Source: Oleiagrimonas citrea
Lineage (GTDB): Bacteria; Pseudomonadota; Gammaproteobacteria; Xanthomonadales; Rhodanobacteraceae
Direction: 5' to 3'
Length of the DNA stretch: 64,000 bases
NCBI RefSeq assembly: GCF_012395255.1
Contig: NZ_JAAZQD010000002.1
Location: 62,001 to 126,000, forward strand
A program made the translations under genes and the position numbers. Positions within the stretch are counted from its first letter, which is position 1, and every line of letters starts with the position of its first letter. The notes beneath the pieces are model-generated. The model was not told the DNA's origin. It saw only the letters and a list, made by a program, of their open reading frames with translations, and searched no databases. Shown here piece by piece: positions 15,786-25,206 of this stretch.

Positions 15786-16762
15786 GAGCGGAAATGATCC
15801 CATCCGGACGCGGAGACAGCCACCGACCGACCGGCTGCGTCACGCACGGCGAGGCCGTCCTCGGCAACGATGCGTCCGATGCGGGCCACGCCGCACCCCT
15901 GGCGCGAGAGATCGGCGATCAGATCAGCGGCGCGCTCCGGCGGTGCGGTGAAGCACAATTCATAGTCGTCGCCGCCGCGCAATGCGAAATCGCGCGCATC
16001 GTCGGCGAACAAGGTCAGCAAAGCCGACGACAGCGGCAAGGCATCGGCGTCCAGCACCGCGCCGACGCCGCTGGCCCGGCACACGTGACCGAGATCGGCC
16101 AGCAACCCATCGGACACGTCGATGCAGGCACTCGCGACACCGCGCAGCAACTGCCCGGCCGCCACCCGAGGCGTCGGCCGGTTGAGACGCCCGATCAACG
16201 CCTTGCGACTGTCGACCGAGGCAGTCAGCAGGCGATCTGCATCCGCGCGCTCACGGTCCAGGCACGCCAGACCCGCCGCCGCATCGCCGAGCGTGCCGGT
16301 GACGAAGATTGCATCACCTGCCTTGGCGCCATCGCGACGCAAGGCCTGCGCCTCGGGCACGAAACCGTGCACAGTGACGCTGACCGCCAGCGGGCCGCGC
16401 GTCGTGTCGCCACCGACCAGCGCCAGCCGATGCGGTTCGGCCAGGGCCGTGAACCCGTCAAGAAAGCCCTCGACGAAACGCCGGTCCGCCCCAGGAAGGG
16501 TCAGCGAAAGCAGCGCCCAGGACGGTGTCGCGCCCATCGCCGCCAGGTCGGAAAGATTGACCGCCAGCGCCTTCCAGCCGATGTCCGCCGGCGACGTGCC
16601 GACCGGAAAATGCACGCCCTCGAGCAGCGTGTCGACGGCGACGGCCAACGCGTGGCCGGCCGGGGGACGCAGCAAGGCAGCATCGTCGCCGATGCCCAGC
16701 AAGACGTCCTCGCGCCGCACCGAAGCCCGCGCGCGGATCAGCTCGATCAGGTCGAATTCCAT
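15782..16762 (-). CDS. thiL: Thiamine-monophosphate kinase
   Basis: 326 residues. ThiL phosphorylates thiamine monophosphate to the active pyrophosphate cofactor. Motifs: LLGIGDDAALL (Mg/ATP site), VDTLLEGVHFP, LVGGDTTRGPLA, IDVSDGLLADLGHV and LRGGDDYELCFTAP, all in the family's order. Length is typical. It follows nusB by 21 bases and overlaps pgpA, the common nusB-thiL-pgpA order of gammaproteobacteria. Confidence 0.96.
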   Translation of the reverse strand: MEFDLIELIRARASVRREDVLLGIGDDAALLRPPAGHALAVAVDTLLEGVHFPVGTSPADIGWKALAVNLSDLAAMGATPSWALLSLTLPGADRRFVEGFLDGFTALAEPHRLALVGGDTTRGPLAVSVTVHGFVPEAQALRRDGAKAGDAIFVTGTLGDAAAGLACLDRERADADRLLTASVDSRKALIGRLNRPTPRVAAGQLLRGVASACIDVSDGLLADLGHVCRASGVGAVLDADALPLSSALLTLFADDARDFALRGGDDYELCFTAPPERAADLIADLSRQGCGVARIGRIVAEDGLAVRDAAGRSVAVSASGWDHFRS

Positions 16763-16783
16763 GACGCCCGCGCGGGACGCGCC

Positions 16784-17238
16784 TCAGGCGCCGCCCTGCT
16801 TCTCCAGCTGACGCCATTCCTTCGCCAGCTTGTCGAGCACGCCATTGACGTAGGTGTGCCCATGGTCGGCGCCGAAGCGCTTGGTCACTTCGACCGCTTC
16901 GTTGATGACCACGCGGTACGGCACGTCGGGGCGGAACTTGAACTCGTAGGCCGCCAATCGCAGCGCGGCGCGCTCGATCGGGTCGACCTGGTCCACCGGG
17001 CGGTCCAGATGCGGCGTGATGCCGGCGTCGAGTTCGTCCAGATGCGAGACCACGCCCTTGAGCAGATCCTCGAAATACTCCAGATCCGCCACTTCCATGT
17101 CCTGCTCGTGGCGGAACTGGGCGATCACTTTGTCGATGCCCGCATCATCATTCATCTGCCAGGCGTAGAGCGCCTGCAGCGCACGACGGCGGGAACGGGA
17201 ACGGGCGGCCGGGTCGATTCCGTCGGGACGCATGGCAG

Positions 17239-17242
<4 letters not shown>
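16784..17242 (-). CDS. nusB: Transcription antitermination factor NusB
   Basis: 152-residue all-helical RNA-binding protein that joins NusE in boxA-dependent antitermination of rRNA operons. Visible features: the N-terminal [37 protein letters not shown] (family signature) and the C-terminal [17 protein letters not shown] at 17242 overlaps the ribH stop (GTGA); an in-frame ATG at 17233 is an alternative start. Confidence 0.96.
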
Positions 17243-17700
<458 letters not shown>

Positions 17701-17759
17701 GTGTCTCTCAAGCTCCAGAACGTGGGACTGGCCCGCGTGGGGCCGCCCATTGTACGGAT

Positions 17760-18716
17760 TCAGGACGCCGACTGCGCGACAGGCTCGGCGGCGGCCACAT
17801 AGGGGTAGCCGGAGAACGCCAGTTCGGCCCGACCGCCCTCGCGGATGCGAAGACGCGAACGGCTGCCGACCGGCAGCGTCAGCTTGTCGCGGCGATGTCC
17901 GAACGGCAGCCCGCTGATGACCGGCACATGGGTGATGCTGCGCAGATGGTTGACCACCGCGCGCAGATCGTAGGCCGGATCGTATTCGTCGCCGCGATAG
18001 CCGGAGAATTCGCCCAGCACGACGGCGCGCTGACTGTCGAGCACGCCACTCAGCTTCAGCTGATAGAGCAGTCGCTCGATGCGGTAGACCGGCTCGAACA
18101 CGTCCTCGATGAACAGGATGCCGTTGTCGACCTCGGGCATGTAGGGCGTACCCAGCAGACTGCACACCACCGCCAGGTTGCCGCCCCACAGCATGCCGTG
18201 CACATCGATGCCCGCGTCGGCGTGGGTGTCCCAGTGCACTTTCCGCGACGGCGCGCGCACCGTGTTCCAGAAGTGCTCCAGCGTGAAACCGCTCGTCGAC
18301 TGGCCGCCGAAGTCGTAGGCGAGCATCGGGCCGGCGAAACTGACCACGTCCGAACGCGCATTCAACGCCAGGCTGATCGCCGTGAAATCGCTGTGCCCGA
18401 CCAGCGCGCAGAGACTGCCGGCCAGACGCGCGCGCAGCGCATCGTAGTCCAGGTGCGGCAGGATGCGATGCGCGCCGTAACCGCCGCGCACGGCCATGAC
18501 GATGTCCGGCAGCGGTACGCCCGGATCGCCCAGACGATTGATCTCCTCCGCGCGCACGCTGTCGGTACCGGCGAAGCGCAGATAGCGGCGCAACCCGGAC
18601 TCCGCGCCCAGTACGCGATGGCCGGCGCGCTGCAGGCGCTCGACGCCGCGCTGCACGGCCTGGGGGTCGGCAAACCCGGAGGGGGCAACCAGCTGGATGG
18701 TCAGGGACGAAGTCAT
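17760..18716 (-). CDS. ldcA: Muramoyltetrapeptide (LD-) carboxypeptidase, peptidase S66
   Basis: 318-residue cytoplasmic serine carboxypeptidase. The family removes the terminal D-Ala from recycled murein tetrapeptide. The nucleophile Ser109 lies in [12 protein letters not shown]. Other family elements are [51 protein letters not shown] and [17 protein letters not shown] with the catalytic His. It sits between ribH and ribBX on the same strand, so it is probably transcribed with riboflavin genes; a functional link is not obvious. Confidence 0.93.
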   Translation of the reverse strand: MTSSLTIQLVAPSGFADPQAVQRGVERLQRAGHRVLGAESGLRRYLRFAGTDSVRAEEINRLGDPGVPLPDIVMAVRGGYGAHRILPHLDYDALRARLAGSLCALVGHSDFTAISLALNARSDVVSFAGPMLAYDFGGQSTSGFTLEHFWNTVRAPSRKVHWDTHADAGIDVHGMLWGGNLAVVCSLLGTPYMPEVDNGILFIEDVFEPVYRIERLLYQLKLSGVLDSQRAVVLGEFSGYRGDEYDPAYDLRAVVNHLRSITHVPVISGLPFGHRRDKLTLPVGSRSRLRIREGGRAELAFSGYPYVAAAEPVAQSAS

Positions 18717-18809
18717 CTTGCGTTCGAGGTGGGAGCGGGAAGCGCTGGCGCAAAGGCTAGCAGCTTGCGGCGCGCCGCGCGCTTTTCCACGCGCGCGGCG
18801 CTACCGCGT

Positions 18810-19904
18810 TCACACATGCTCGACCACTTCCAGCCCGAAGCCGCCCAGTCCCACCAGCTTGCGCGGTGTGCCCAGCACGCGCAGGCGATGCACGCCCAGG
18901 TCCGCAAGGATCTGCGCCCCCAGGCCCAGCTGACGCCATTCCTGCTGCTGCGCGTCGTCATCGTCCTCGCGCGGCGGCGTGCGGCCTTCCAGGCGCGCCA
19001 TCAGCGCATCGGCGGTATCCGCCCCGGACAGCACCAGCAGCACGCCGCGGTCTTCCTCGGCGATGCGACGCAGCGCCGCCGTCACCGTCAGTCCCAGATC
19101 GTCGCGCTTCAGATGCAGCACATCGGACAGCGTGTTGCGCATGTGCACACGGGTCAGCACCGGCGCGTCGTCGTCGACCGTTCCGCGCAGCAGGGCGAAA
19201 TGCAGACGGTGATCGAGCAAATCGCGATAGGCCACCAGGCGGAACGTCCCGGCCTCGGTCTCCACCTCGGACTCGTGCACACGCTCGACCGTCTTCTCGG
19301 TCTCCATGCGGTAGCTGATGAGGTCGGCGATGGTGCCGATCTTCAACCCGTGCTTTTTCGCGAAGGCTTCCAGTTCGGGCCGGCGCGCCATGGAGCCGTC
19401 TTCGTGCAGCACCTCGACCAGCACGCCGGCCGGCTCCAGCCCGGCCAGACCGGCCAGATCGGCCGCCGCCTCGGTGTGCCCGGCGCGGCGCAGGACGCCG
19501 CCCGGCTGCGCGGTCAGCGGGAAGATGTGCCCCGGCTGGGTCAGATCCTCCGGATGCGCGTCGGCCTTCACCGCCGCCTGCACCGTGCGCGCGCGGTCGT
19601 AGGCGGAGATACCCGTGGTCACGCCCTCGGCTGCCTCGATGGAGACGGTGAAGTTGGTGTGGTACGGCGAGGTGTTGTCGCTGACCATGGGCTTCAGGCC
19701 CAACTGGCGGCAACGCTGCTCGGTCAACGCCAGACAGACCAGTCCGCGCGCCTCGCGCACCATGAAGTTGATGTCCTCGGGCCGGACCATGGACGCGGCC
19801 ATGATGAGGTCGCCTTCGTTCTCGCGATCCTCGTCATCGAGAATCACGACCATGCGGCCGGCGCGGATGTCTTCGAGCAGTTCGGGGATGGTGTTGAATG
19901 CCAT
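18810..19904 (-). CDS. ribB: 3,4-dihydroxy-2-butanone-4-phosphate synthase with degenerate GTP cyclohydrolase II-like domain
   Basis: 364 residues. The N-terminal 200 or so form DHBP synthase, which makes the four-carbon unit of riboflavin from ribulose 5-phosphate: VVILDDEDRENEGDLIMAA, TPEDINFM-like region, YDRARTVQAAV, GHIFPLTAQPGGVLRRAGHTE. The C-terminal 150 or so align in position with GTP cyclohydrolase II but lack its three zinc cysteines (the stretch reads LTRVHMRNTLSDVLHLKRDD). That half is thus unlikely to hydrolyse GTP, as in RibBX proteins. A separate RibA should exist elsewhere. The start at 19904 gives the normal RibB N-terminus. Confidence 0.93.
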   Translation of the reverse strand: MAFNTIPELLEDIRAGRMVVILDDEDRENEGDLIMAASMVRPEDINFMVREARGLVCLALTEQRCRQLGLKPMVSDNTSPYHTNFTVSIEAAEGVTTGISAYDRARTVQAAVKADAHPEDLTQPGHIFPLTAQPGGVLRRAGHTEAAADLAGLAGLEPAGVLVEVLHEDGSMARRPELEAFAKKHGLKIGTIADLISYRMETEKTVERVHESEVETEAGTFRLVAYRDLLDHRLHFALLRGTVDDDAPVLTRVHMRNTLSDVLHLKRDDLGLTVTAALRRIAEEDRGVLLVLSGADTADALMARLEGRTPPREDDDDAQQQEWRQLGLGAQILADLGVHRLRVLGTPRKLVGLGGFGLEVVEHV

Positions 19905-20039
19905 GTTGTTCGTTCCACCTTGAGAGGAACCGGCCGAAAGCAGCGGCCGGAATCCCATGTTGAGTCGCGACGGAAAAGACGCCGGTTCGACAGCTCTGGC
20001 CGCCCGCGCCCTGCCCGTCTCGGTACAGTTCAGTCGGCG

Positions 20040-20681
20040 TCAGGCGAAGCCGTGCCGGCGCAGGAATTCGGCGTCGATGCCGCCGCTCTCGCCCGTGCCG
20101 AGCAGACGCTCGACATAACGCGCGACCACATCCACCTCCAGGTTCACGGCATCGCCGCTGCGGCGATGCGCGAAGGTGGTGTGCTCGACCGTGTGCGGAA
20201 TCAGGTTCACGCCGAAACGCGTGCCCTCGACTTCGTTCACGGTCAGGCTGGTGCCATCGATGGTGATCGAGCCCTTGTGCGCGATATAGCGCGCGAGGTC
20301 GGCCGGCACCTCGAAGGTCCAGCGTTGCGAGCGTGCGTCGCGGGTCACCGAAACGACCCGGCCGACACCGTCGACATGGCCGGACACCAGGTGCCCGCCC
20401 AGCCGGTCTGCCAGGCGCAGGGCTTTTTCCAGATTGACCGCATCGCCGTCCTTGAGTCCGCCGAGCGTAGTCAGCGACAACGACTCGTTGGACACATCGG
20501 CCGCGAATCCGCCGTCGTCCAGCGCCACCGCCGTCAGGCAGCAGCCGGCCACGGCAATCGAATCGCCGAGCTGCACGTCGGAAAGATCGAGATCGCCCGT
20601 GGCGATGGACAGACGCACGTCGCCGCCGCGCCGTTCGATGCCGCGAACGCGGCCCACGGACTGGATGATGCCAGTGAACAT
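20040..20681 (-). CDS. ribE: Riboflavin synthase, alpha chain
   Basis: 213-residue riboflavin synthase, which dismutates two lumazines into riboflavin. It opens with the invariant MFTGIIQSVGRV and shows the internal duplication of the family: GDSIAVAGCCLTAVAL and LGGHLVSGHVDGVGRV in the first half, GSITIDGTSLTVNEVEG and NLIPHTVEHTTFAHRRSGD in the second. AAGGGAGGG lies 8 bases upstream of the start. It is the first gene after the FMN riboswitch. Confidence 0.97.
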   Translation of the reverse strand: MFTGIIQSVGRVRGIERRGGDVRLSIATGDLDLSDVQLGDSIAVAGCCLTAVALDDGGFAADVSNESLSLTTLGGLKDGDAVNLEKALRLADRLGGHLVSGHVDGVGRVVSVTRDARSQRWTFEVPADLARYIAHKGSITIDGTSLTVNEVEGTRFGVNLIPHTVEHTTFAHRRSGDAVNLEVDVVARYVERLLGTGESGGIDAEFLRRHGFA

Positions 20682-20765
20682 GTCAGCGCCCTCCCTTGCG
20701 GAAGGCACGCATGGAACTTGCGTGATGGAATTTCATGAAACGTTTCCCGTCGGTATGGATGGACG

Positions 20766-20788
20766 AAAAACGCCTCAAGGCACGAGGC
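20766..20788 (-). terminator. Intrinsic terminator / expression platform of the FMN riboswitch
   Basis: On the minus strand GCCTC-GTGCCTT-GAGGC is followed by GTTTTT, between the riboswitch aptamer and ribE. This is the expected off-switch when FMN is bound. Confidence 0.75.
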
Positions 20789-20816
20789 TGCGCGCCCCAT
20801 GAAGGGACACGTGGCC

Positions 20817-20953
20817 GTCTTCTTTCATCCGGACTGTAACCGTCGGCTCCGGACTTGGACCGGATCTGCTGACCTCACGAAACCTCGTGAGCGCTCGCGG
20901 GCTCGTGCCGTGGCACCTACCGCCGGTGGGGACTTCCACCCCGCCCTGAAGAC
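20817..20953 (-). ncRNA. FMN riboswitch (RFN element)
   Basis: The minus strand carries the canonical RFN blocks in order: CAGGGCGGGGTGGAAGTCCC, CCACCGGCGGTA, GCCCGCGAGCG, GGTCAGCAGATCCGGT, CCGGAGCCGACGGTTACAGT and CCGGATGAAAGAAGAC. They close with the P1 pairing GTCTTC/GAAGAC. The element binds FMN and reduces expression of the downstream rib genes. It lies 136 bases before ribE, not before ribD. Confidence 0.97.
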
Positions 20954-21136
20954 GTTGTTTGAATGCCGGCAAGCCGACTTGCGCAGGATACCACCACCTG
21001 CGCCGCGGTGGCACGGAACGCCGCATGCGACCACAGGGCACGCACATGGCGCATCTAAACCATGTGCCTTGTGATGGCGCGGACAAGCGACCGTTTCCGA
21101 CCCATTGCGGACGGTCACGTATGGTGCGGTGTCGCA
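20954..21136. other. Intergenic stretch upstream of the FMN riboswitch
   Basis: This must hold the promoter of the ribE operon on the minus strand. A possible -10, TATCCT (minus, 20985-20990), lies 32 bases before the riboswitch, but no convincing -35 accompanies it. No gene is seen. Confidence 0.4.
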
Positions 21137-21405
21137 AAAATTGTCCCTGACACCATTTTTGCTTCGTTTTTGCTTCGGAAACGGCGGAGGGTGGAGGACC
21201 AGGCCCGCAGGGTGGCGCACAGGGATGTGCGCCAGTTCGTCGTCAGGTCAGGAGGGCCTGTCGGCGCCCCGGAACCCGGAGCGGGCCTGGAAGCCCGAAG
21301 GGCCGGAAGGCGCAGACGTTGGGGCGCCATTCTTTGGTTTCCCTCTTGGGCGAACAAGCAATGAATCCGGCCGGTGCAGGAGAAATGGTGTCAGGGACAG
21401 TTTTA
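21137..21405 (+). repeat. Dispersed repeat copy 1 with inverted 25-bp ends
   Basis: A block bounded on the left by AAAATTGTCCCTGACACC (21137 on) and on the right by its near-exact inverse, GGTGTCAGGGACAGTTTT (21387 on). The interior (about 21182-21376) recurs at 24386-24582 and 25895-26093 in the same orientation. Every copy contains GCCAGTTCGTCGTCAGGTCA and a hairpin-forming TTCTTTGGTTTCC/GGGCGAACAAG end. No transposase frame is inside. Confidence 0.8.
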
Positions 21406-21510
21406 CTACACTGCGAAGCTCACTTCATCGAAGACGCCGGCCACATGCTGCTGGGCAGCGAGGAAGTGAGCGCGCAGATGATGGAAAGAATCGCTTCGCT
21501 TGCCGACTAG
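21401..21510 (+). pseudogene. C-terminal fragment of an alpha/beta hydrolase-like gene
   Basis: Immediately after repeat copy 1 a frame reads LLHCEAHFIEDAGHMLLGSE and then EVSAQMMERIASLAD before TAG. The EDAGHMLL motif and position near the C-terminus resemble the catalytic-histidine end of alpha/beta hydrolases. No upstream part exists; the repeat replaces it. It is interpreted as a gene remnant left by a recombination event. Confidence 0.45.
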
Positions 21511-21673
21511 CTCGCAAGCAATGGGGCATAGTCGTTTGGACCGCCGATCATCCCAGGCAGCGATGACCGGCTAGTCGCTGGCAACGGATCACTACATAGC
21601 GGATGCTCGAAGTGCATTCTGGCGTGGTTTTTACGGCAGGTGCCCCGACCCGAAGCCGTCGGTCTGCGCGAAC

Positions 21674-24010
21674 TTAATTCCCTCTGCCCCCTTTTCGCGA
21701 CAAGGATTTCCCCACGAGCCAGCCCGCCAGAACCAAACCCAGGATGATCGACGCTCCGACTGCATAGGCATCCTGACGCACTCGCTTGAACCATTTTCCT
21801 GCCTCGTACCGCCACTCGGGTACGGCCGCTTTGGCGAAATCAGGATCGGGGCAGTGGCGGCCGAATGACCTACCCCAGGGTACATAGGCACCATTTCGCA
21901 GATACAGGCGGTACGTCGCCGCATAGAGCTTGCCAGGATCACGCCCATCGACTGGCGGCGCCTGAAACATCCAGTGTGCGCCGTGGCACAGGATGGCGGC
22001 GTAGGCTTGGCTGCGAGCGGGCACAAGTTTGGCGGCATGCAAGGCATCTTTCCGAGCAATGTACCAATGCAAGTTCGCTTGATCGGGACCAGCGTAGTTT
22101 TGCTTCAAGCGCAGGCGTTCTGCAGATGAAATACCTGGATAGGCGGGGCCGCCGTCCTGTGCGTGCATGACCGAATCATGGGCGGTGATGTCGCTGTAAT
22201 ACATTCGAGTAAGCAGCGCCAACTGATACCAAGCCTGGGCACGCTTCACGTCCGTATCGGCATGGACCGATTGATCTTTGGCATTCACATAGGCCCTTAT
22301 CAGGTCGAGCTGGTTCTTAAGCGTCGGGCTTAATCCCGTGTCGTACGAAGGATCGTCCGACCGTAACCTCCAGTCACCGGTCGGGTCCGCGTAGTGGATG
22401 GCTTCTTTGAAACGACCTTCGCGCACCAATCGCTTGGCTAGCACTGAATGCAGGATGCGCACCGCAACGTCGTATGGCTGCCACTGGACCGAGGGTTTGC
22501 GATCGCTGACCGGGTACGCATCCACCAGATGCATCAATTCACCGGTAGTCAGAACCCGATCAGCCAGATATTCGACTATGCCACTATCCTGATGTTGCCA
22601 ACCATATTTGGCAGTACACGTGAGCGTATCCTTGATTGCCTGTATGAATTGGCCACGCACTCGCTCCAGCTGTGCCATTTCGGAGCAGGCAGCCGCACCG
22701 TTGAATGGCGACAGGCTGTTCACGGCCGTGTCATGCATCCCGGTCATCGTCACCACCCGGCGATAGGACGTCTCGGCAGCCGCAAGCTTGCCGTCGGCCA
22801 CCTGCAACTTGGCCCGCAACCACCAGGCCAGCGGGCTGTGCTGGTTGACGAGCAGGTGTCGGGCGAAATCCCGATCGCCCGCGCGGAAGGCCAGCGCCGC
22901 TAGACGATCGGGCCACGCGATTTTTGCCGGCGGCCATGACTTGGCGATCGTCAGGATGGGTTGCATACCCTTGGGGTCGTAGAAGCCGTAAAAAATTGGA
23001 CTGTGCTGGCCCGGGGTGTAAGCGTAGTCCAGGATACGTCCATCATCGTTGGCCTGAAGCGCATAGGCGATCAGTACGCGCTGCCCGATCGGGATGTTCT
23101 CGACCTTGGCCATCCCCTGCGGATCCTGATAGAGCGCCTGAGACACCCACTTCAGCGATTCGACGCCGACGACCGATCCATGCGCCGCCTGTTCGGCATA
23201 CAGGTGCAGCGCCCCCGCCAGATCACCTTGAGCACGACGCAGACGAGCCTGCTCCCCATAGCTGGCCACCGCGAGTCCATCCGGATCCGGAAATCCATCC
23301 CGAGCCATAGAGCGCGTCCGTTCGAACGCCTTCTCGGCTTTCGGGATATCACCGGTTTGGTCGCGCAGCGCATAGCTCCGCCCGAGCATGTAGGCAGCCG
23401 CCATGGCACGGGGCACTTTATCGGCATCGGGTAGATCGAGAACGGCCTTGAAGCGTTCGATGGCATGCCCCAGCGCGGTGACTTGAACCGAACTCAATGG
23501 GCCTTGTGCCGAAGGTTGCCGTCGGTAGAAATCCTCTGACCGTTCGATGGTCACCGGATGGGCGCGATGGAAATCGACTGCCGCCGCCGTGTACAGGCGG
23601 ATGGCCGCAGGCATGCCGTTGCCCTTTTGATAAGCGGCATCACCGGTGGCCGCCGACTTCATGGCCTCGAACTGCGATGTCCAACGGGCGGGTACGGCCG
23701 TCAACTTGGCTTGCCGCGCACGTTCCTGCCGAGTCCGCTCATCCTGCTTTTCCGTCATGGCGCGCGCCTGCACCATTCCTCTGTACAGAGCGCCATCGTC
23801 TGTTTCGACCACCATGAAGTTGTCGTGGGTCACGGGAAGCAAGTGGGTCGCTTCCCAGGAGAATCCACTGTAAGGGGGGTAGGCGAGAAAGTTAGGCGGT
23901 ATCGATGGACCGGCCGCTTCACGAGCCCAACCGACACTACTGCCGAACAGGCAGAGGATGACCAGGCCGAGCAGGCATGAACGCCAAGAAATGGTTGAAT
24001 GACGACTCAT
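21674..24010 (-). CDS. Large exported TPR-like protein, C-terminally membrane-anchored, function unknown
   Basis: 778 residues. The N-terminal signal peptide is LLGLVILCLFGSSVGWA. Many helix pairs with TPR-like pattern follow (AIRLYTAAAVDFHRAHP, AMAAAYMLGRSYALRDQTGD, ARLRRAQGDLAGALHLYAEQ, WLRAKLQVADGKLAAAETSY). A single C-terminal helix (VGASIILGLVLAGWLVG) precedes a basic tail. It is thus probably a periplasmic solenoid tethered to the inner membrane. No enzyme motif is recognised. It stands alone inside the repeat-rich insert between ribE and ribD, with a repeat beyond each end. Confidence 0.8.
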   Translation of the reverse strand: MSRHSTISWRSCLLGLVILCLFGSSVGWAREAAGPSIPPNFLAYPPYSGFSWEATHLLPVTHDNFMVVETDDGALYRGMVQARAMTEKQDERTRQERARQAKLTAVPARWTSQFEAMKSAATGDAAYQKGNGMPAAIRLYTAAAVDFHRAHPVTIERSEDFYRRQPSAQGPLSSVQVTALGHAIERFKAVLDLPDADKVPRAMAAAYMLGRSYALRDQTGDIPKAEKAFERTRSMARDGFPDPDGLAVASYGEQARLRRAQGDLAGALHLYAEQAAHGSVVGVESLKWVSQALYQDPQGMAKVENIPIGQRVLIAYALQANDDGRILDYAYTPGQHSPIFYGFYDPKGMQPILTIAKSWPPAKIAWPDRLAALAFRAGDRDFARHLLVNQHSPLAWWLRAKLQVADGKLAAAETSYRRVVTMTGMHDTAVNSLSPFNGAAACSEMAQLERVRGQFIQAIKDTLTCTAKYGWQHQDSGIVEYLADRVLTTGELMHLVDAYPVSDRKPSVQWQPYDVAVRILHSVLAKRLVREGRFKEAIHYADPTGDWRLRSDDPSYDTGLSPTLKNQLDLIRAYVNAKDQSVHADTDVKRAQAWYQLALLTRMYYSDITAHDSVMHAQDGGPAYPGISSAERLRLKQNYAGPDQANLHWYIARKDALHAAKLVPARSQAYAAILCHGAHWMFQAPPVDGRDPGKLYAATYRLYLRNGAYVPWGRSFGRHCPDPDFAKAAVPEWRYEAGKWFKRVRQDAYAVGASIILGLVLAGWLVGKSLSRKGGRGN

Positions 24011-24267
24011 GGCTCCTGGTCCTTATTCGTCGATCGCATGTTCCTGCATGCCGCTTTGGAAAGCGGCATGTCCGTCGCACGCGCTCTGTATTCGGGGTCA
24101 GCATAAATCCCGTCTCTCTGTGCTGAGCGACCCCCAATCAAGGTCGCCCCACGACATGGCACAGACAGGGCGATATTCTGACACTGGCGGTGCCATGCTG
24201 CGGCGACCTTTCAGGACCATAGAAATCCGGATTTGATCCGTGGGCAGATCGCATATTGGAGTGTCTG
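24011..24267. other. Upstream region of the TPR-like gene
   Basis: It contains a perfect inverted repeat, CATGCCGCTTT/AAAGCGGCATG (24047-24070), 37 bases before the start codon at 24010. This could be a hairpin in the 5' leader or an operator. No gene is seen. Confidence 0.5.
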
Positions 24268-24627
24268 CTTCTGGCCTTGGTTTCAACCGATCGACGCCAA
24301 TCTTTCAGCAAACCCTCGAACACGCACATCCGTGCCCGCATGACAGGCGCAGCGTGCAAAGTGCTCTTCGCTTTCCCCTCCGGAAGCGGCGGAGGGTGGA
24401 GGATCAGGTCCACAGGGTGGCGCACAGGGATGTGCGCCAGTTCGTCGTCAGGTCAGGAGGGCCTGTCGGCGCCCCCGGAACCCGGAGCGGACCTGGAAGC
24501 CCGAAGGGCCGGAAGGCGCAGACGTTGGGACGCCTTTCTTTGGTTTCCTTCTTGGGCGAACAAGCAATGAACCCGGCCGGTGCCAGCCGGAGAAATGCTG
24601 CGAGAAATGGTGTCAGGGACAGTTTTA
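24268..24627 (+). repeat. Dispersed repeat copy 2, ending in the 25-bp motif
   Basis: The core at 24386-24582 is nearly identical to copy 1. A further 118 bases on the left (from about 24268, with CGCATGACAGGCGCAGCGTGC) match copy 4, not copy 1. It ends with AGAAATGGTGTCAGGGACAG at 24603. No coding content. Confidence 0.75.
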
Positions 24628-24727
24628 CTCGATGCCCTCGCCGCAGCAGAGGGTGGTCCCTAGCTAAGCCACTGAACCCGTGAAGGACTTCCCTGATTGT
24701 TCCCCCGAGTCGCCCGCGCCATACTGG

Positions 24728-24767
24728 GTGCAACGCCCCGCTTAGGGCGGTCTAATTAGCGTTAGGG
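24728..24767 (+). repeat. attC-like right half-site before a cassette-like gene
   Basis: The sequence CGCCCCGCTTAGGGCGG then TCTAATTAGCGTTAGGG resembles the loop, L-box and GCGTTAGG end of an integron attC site. The next gene starts 4 bases after it, as in gene cassettes. No matching left arm is seen, and the last base deviates from GTTRRRY. Weak on its own. Confidence 0.35.
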
Positions 24768-24771
24768 GATC

Positions 24772-25140
24772 ATGGAAGTCTTACTACTACTGAGCTTGCT
24801 CGTCGGTTATGTGGTCATGGCATTCGTCTTTCTTGTCAGCGCTCACACCGCATCACGCCGTTCAAGATGGCTCGGTTTCATCGCCATCGCGGCGGCCGCT
24901 CCAGTCTTCTACTGGCTGGGTGCATTTACCGAGCAGGCCAGCGCCGGCGCATGCTATTCAAATGTTGTTAGCAGAGTCGCATCCGCTGTAGAACAAACAA
25001 AATCGCCTAAGGCACTCGCAGCGGAGATCAAGTCTTTACCTATGCGTGGTTACGAGACTTCTTGCCCGGAGGTAGAGCAAGCCTCGCACAAGCTCTCAGG
25101 TAGCGCGCTCCCTGACAAATCATCCAAGCGGACACGCTGA
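24772..25140 (+). CDS. Small membrane protein of unknown function
   Basis: 122 residues with two N-terminal helices (VLLLLSLLVGYVVMAFVFLV and WLGFIAIAAAAPVFYWLGAF). A polar tail with two cysteines (GACYSNVV, YETSCPEVEQ) follows, probably periplasmic. AGGGG precedes the ATG. Base composition is visibly lower in GC than the rib genes, and the gene is placed like an integron cassette, suggesting horizontal arrival. No family is recognised. Confidence 0.65.
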   Translation: MEVLLLLSLLVGYVVMAFVFLVSAHTASRRSRWLGFIAIAAAAPVFYWLGAFTEQASAGACYSNVVSRVASAVEQTKSPKALAAEIKSLPMRGYETSCPEVEQASHKLSGSALPDKSSKRTR

Positions 25141-25158
25141 CGCGTGCGGGAGAAAGGA

Positions 25159-25183
25159 AGAAATGGTGTCAGGGACAATTTTA
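25159..25183 (+). repeat. 25-bp motif, isolated copy
   Basis: The motif ends GGTGTCAGGGACAATTTTA. It is the same motif as at 21381-21405 and 24603-24627, and inverted at 21137-21160. Here it occurs without the long core, between the small membrane protein and the GFA gene. Confidence 0.8.
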
Positions 25184-25206
25184 CTATGCGACAAGTGAGT
25201 TCAGGA

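Noticed and set aside
18810-19904. Calling this gene a bifunctional RibBA
   Set aside because: The cyclohydrolase half lacks the zinc cysteines, so only the RibB activity is supported.
17895-20738. Very long open frame on the plus strand opposite the riboflavin genes
   Set aside because: It is antisense to ldcA, ribBX and ribE, which have full family motifs. The translated product is a low-complexity His/Gln/Arg mix typical of GC-rich antisense frames.
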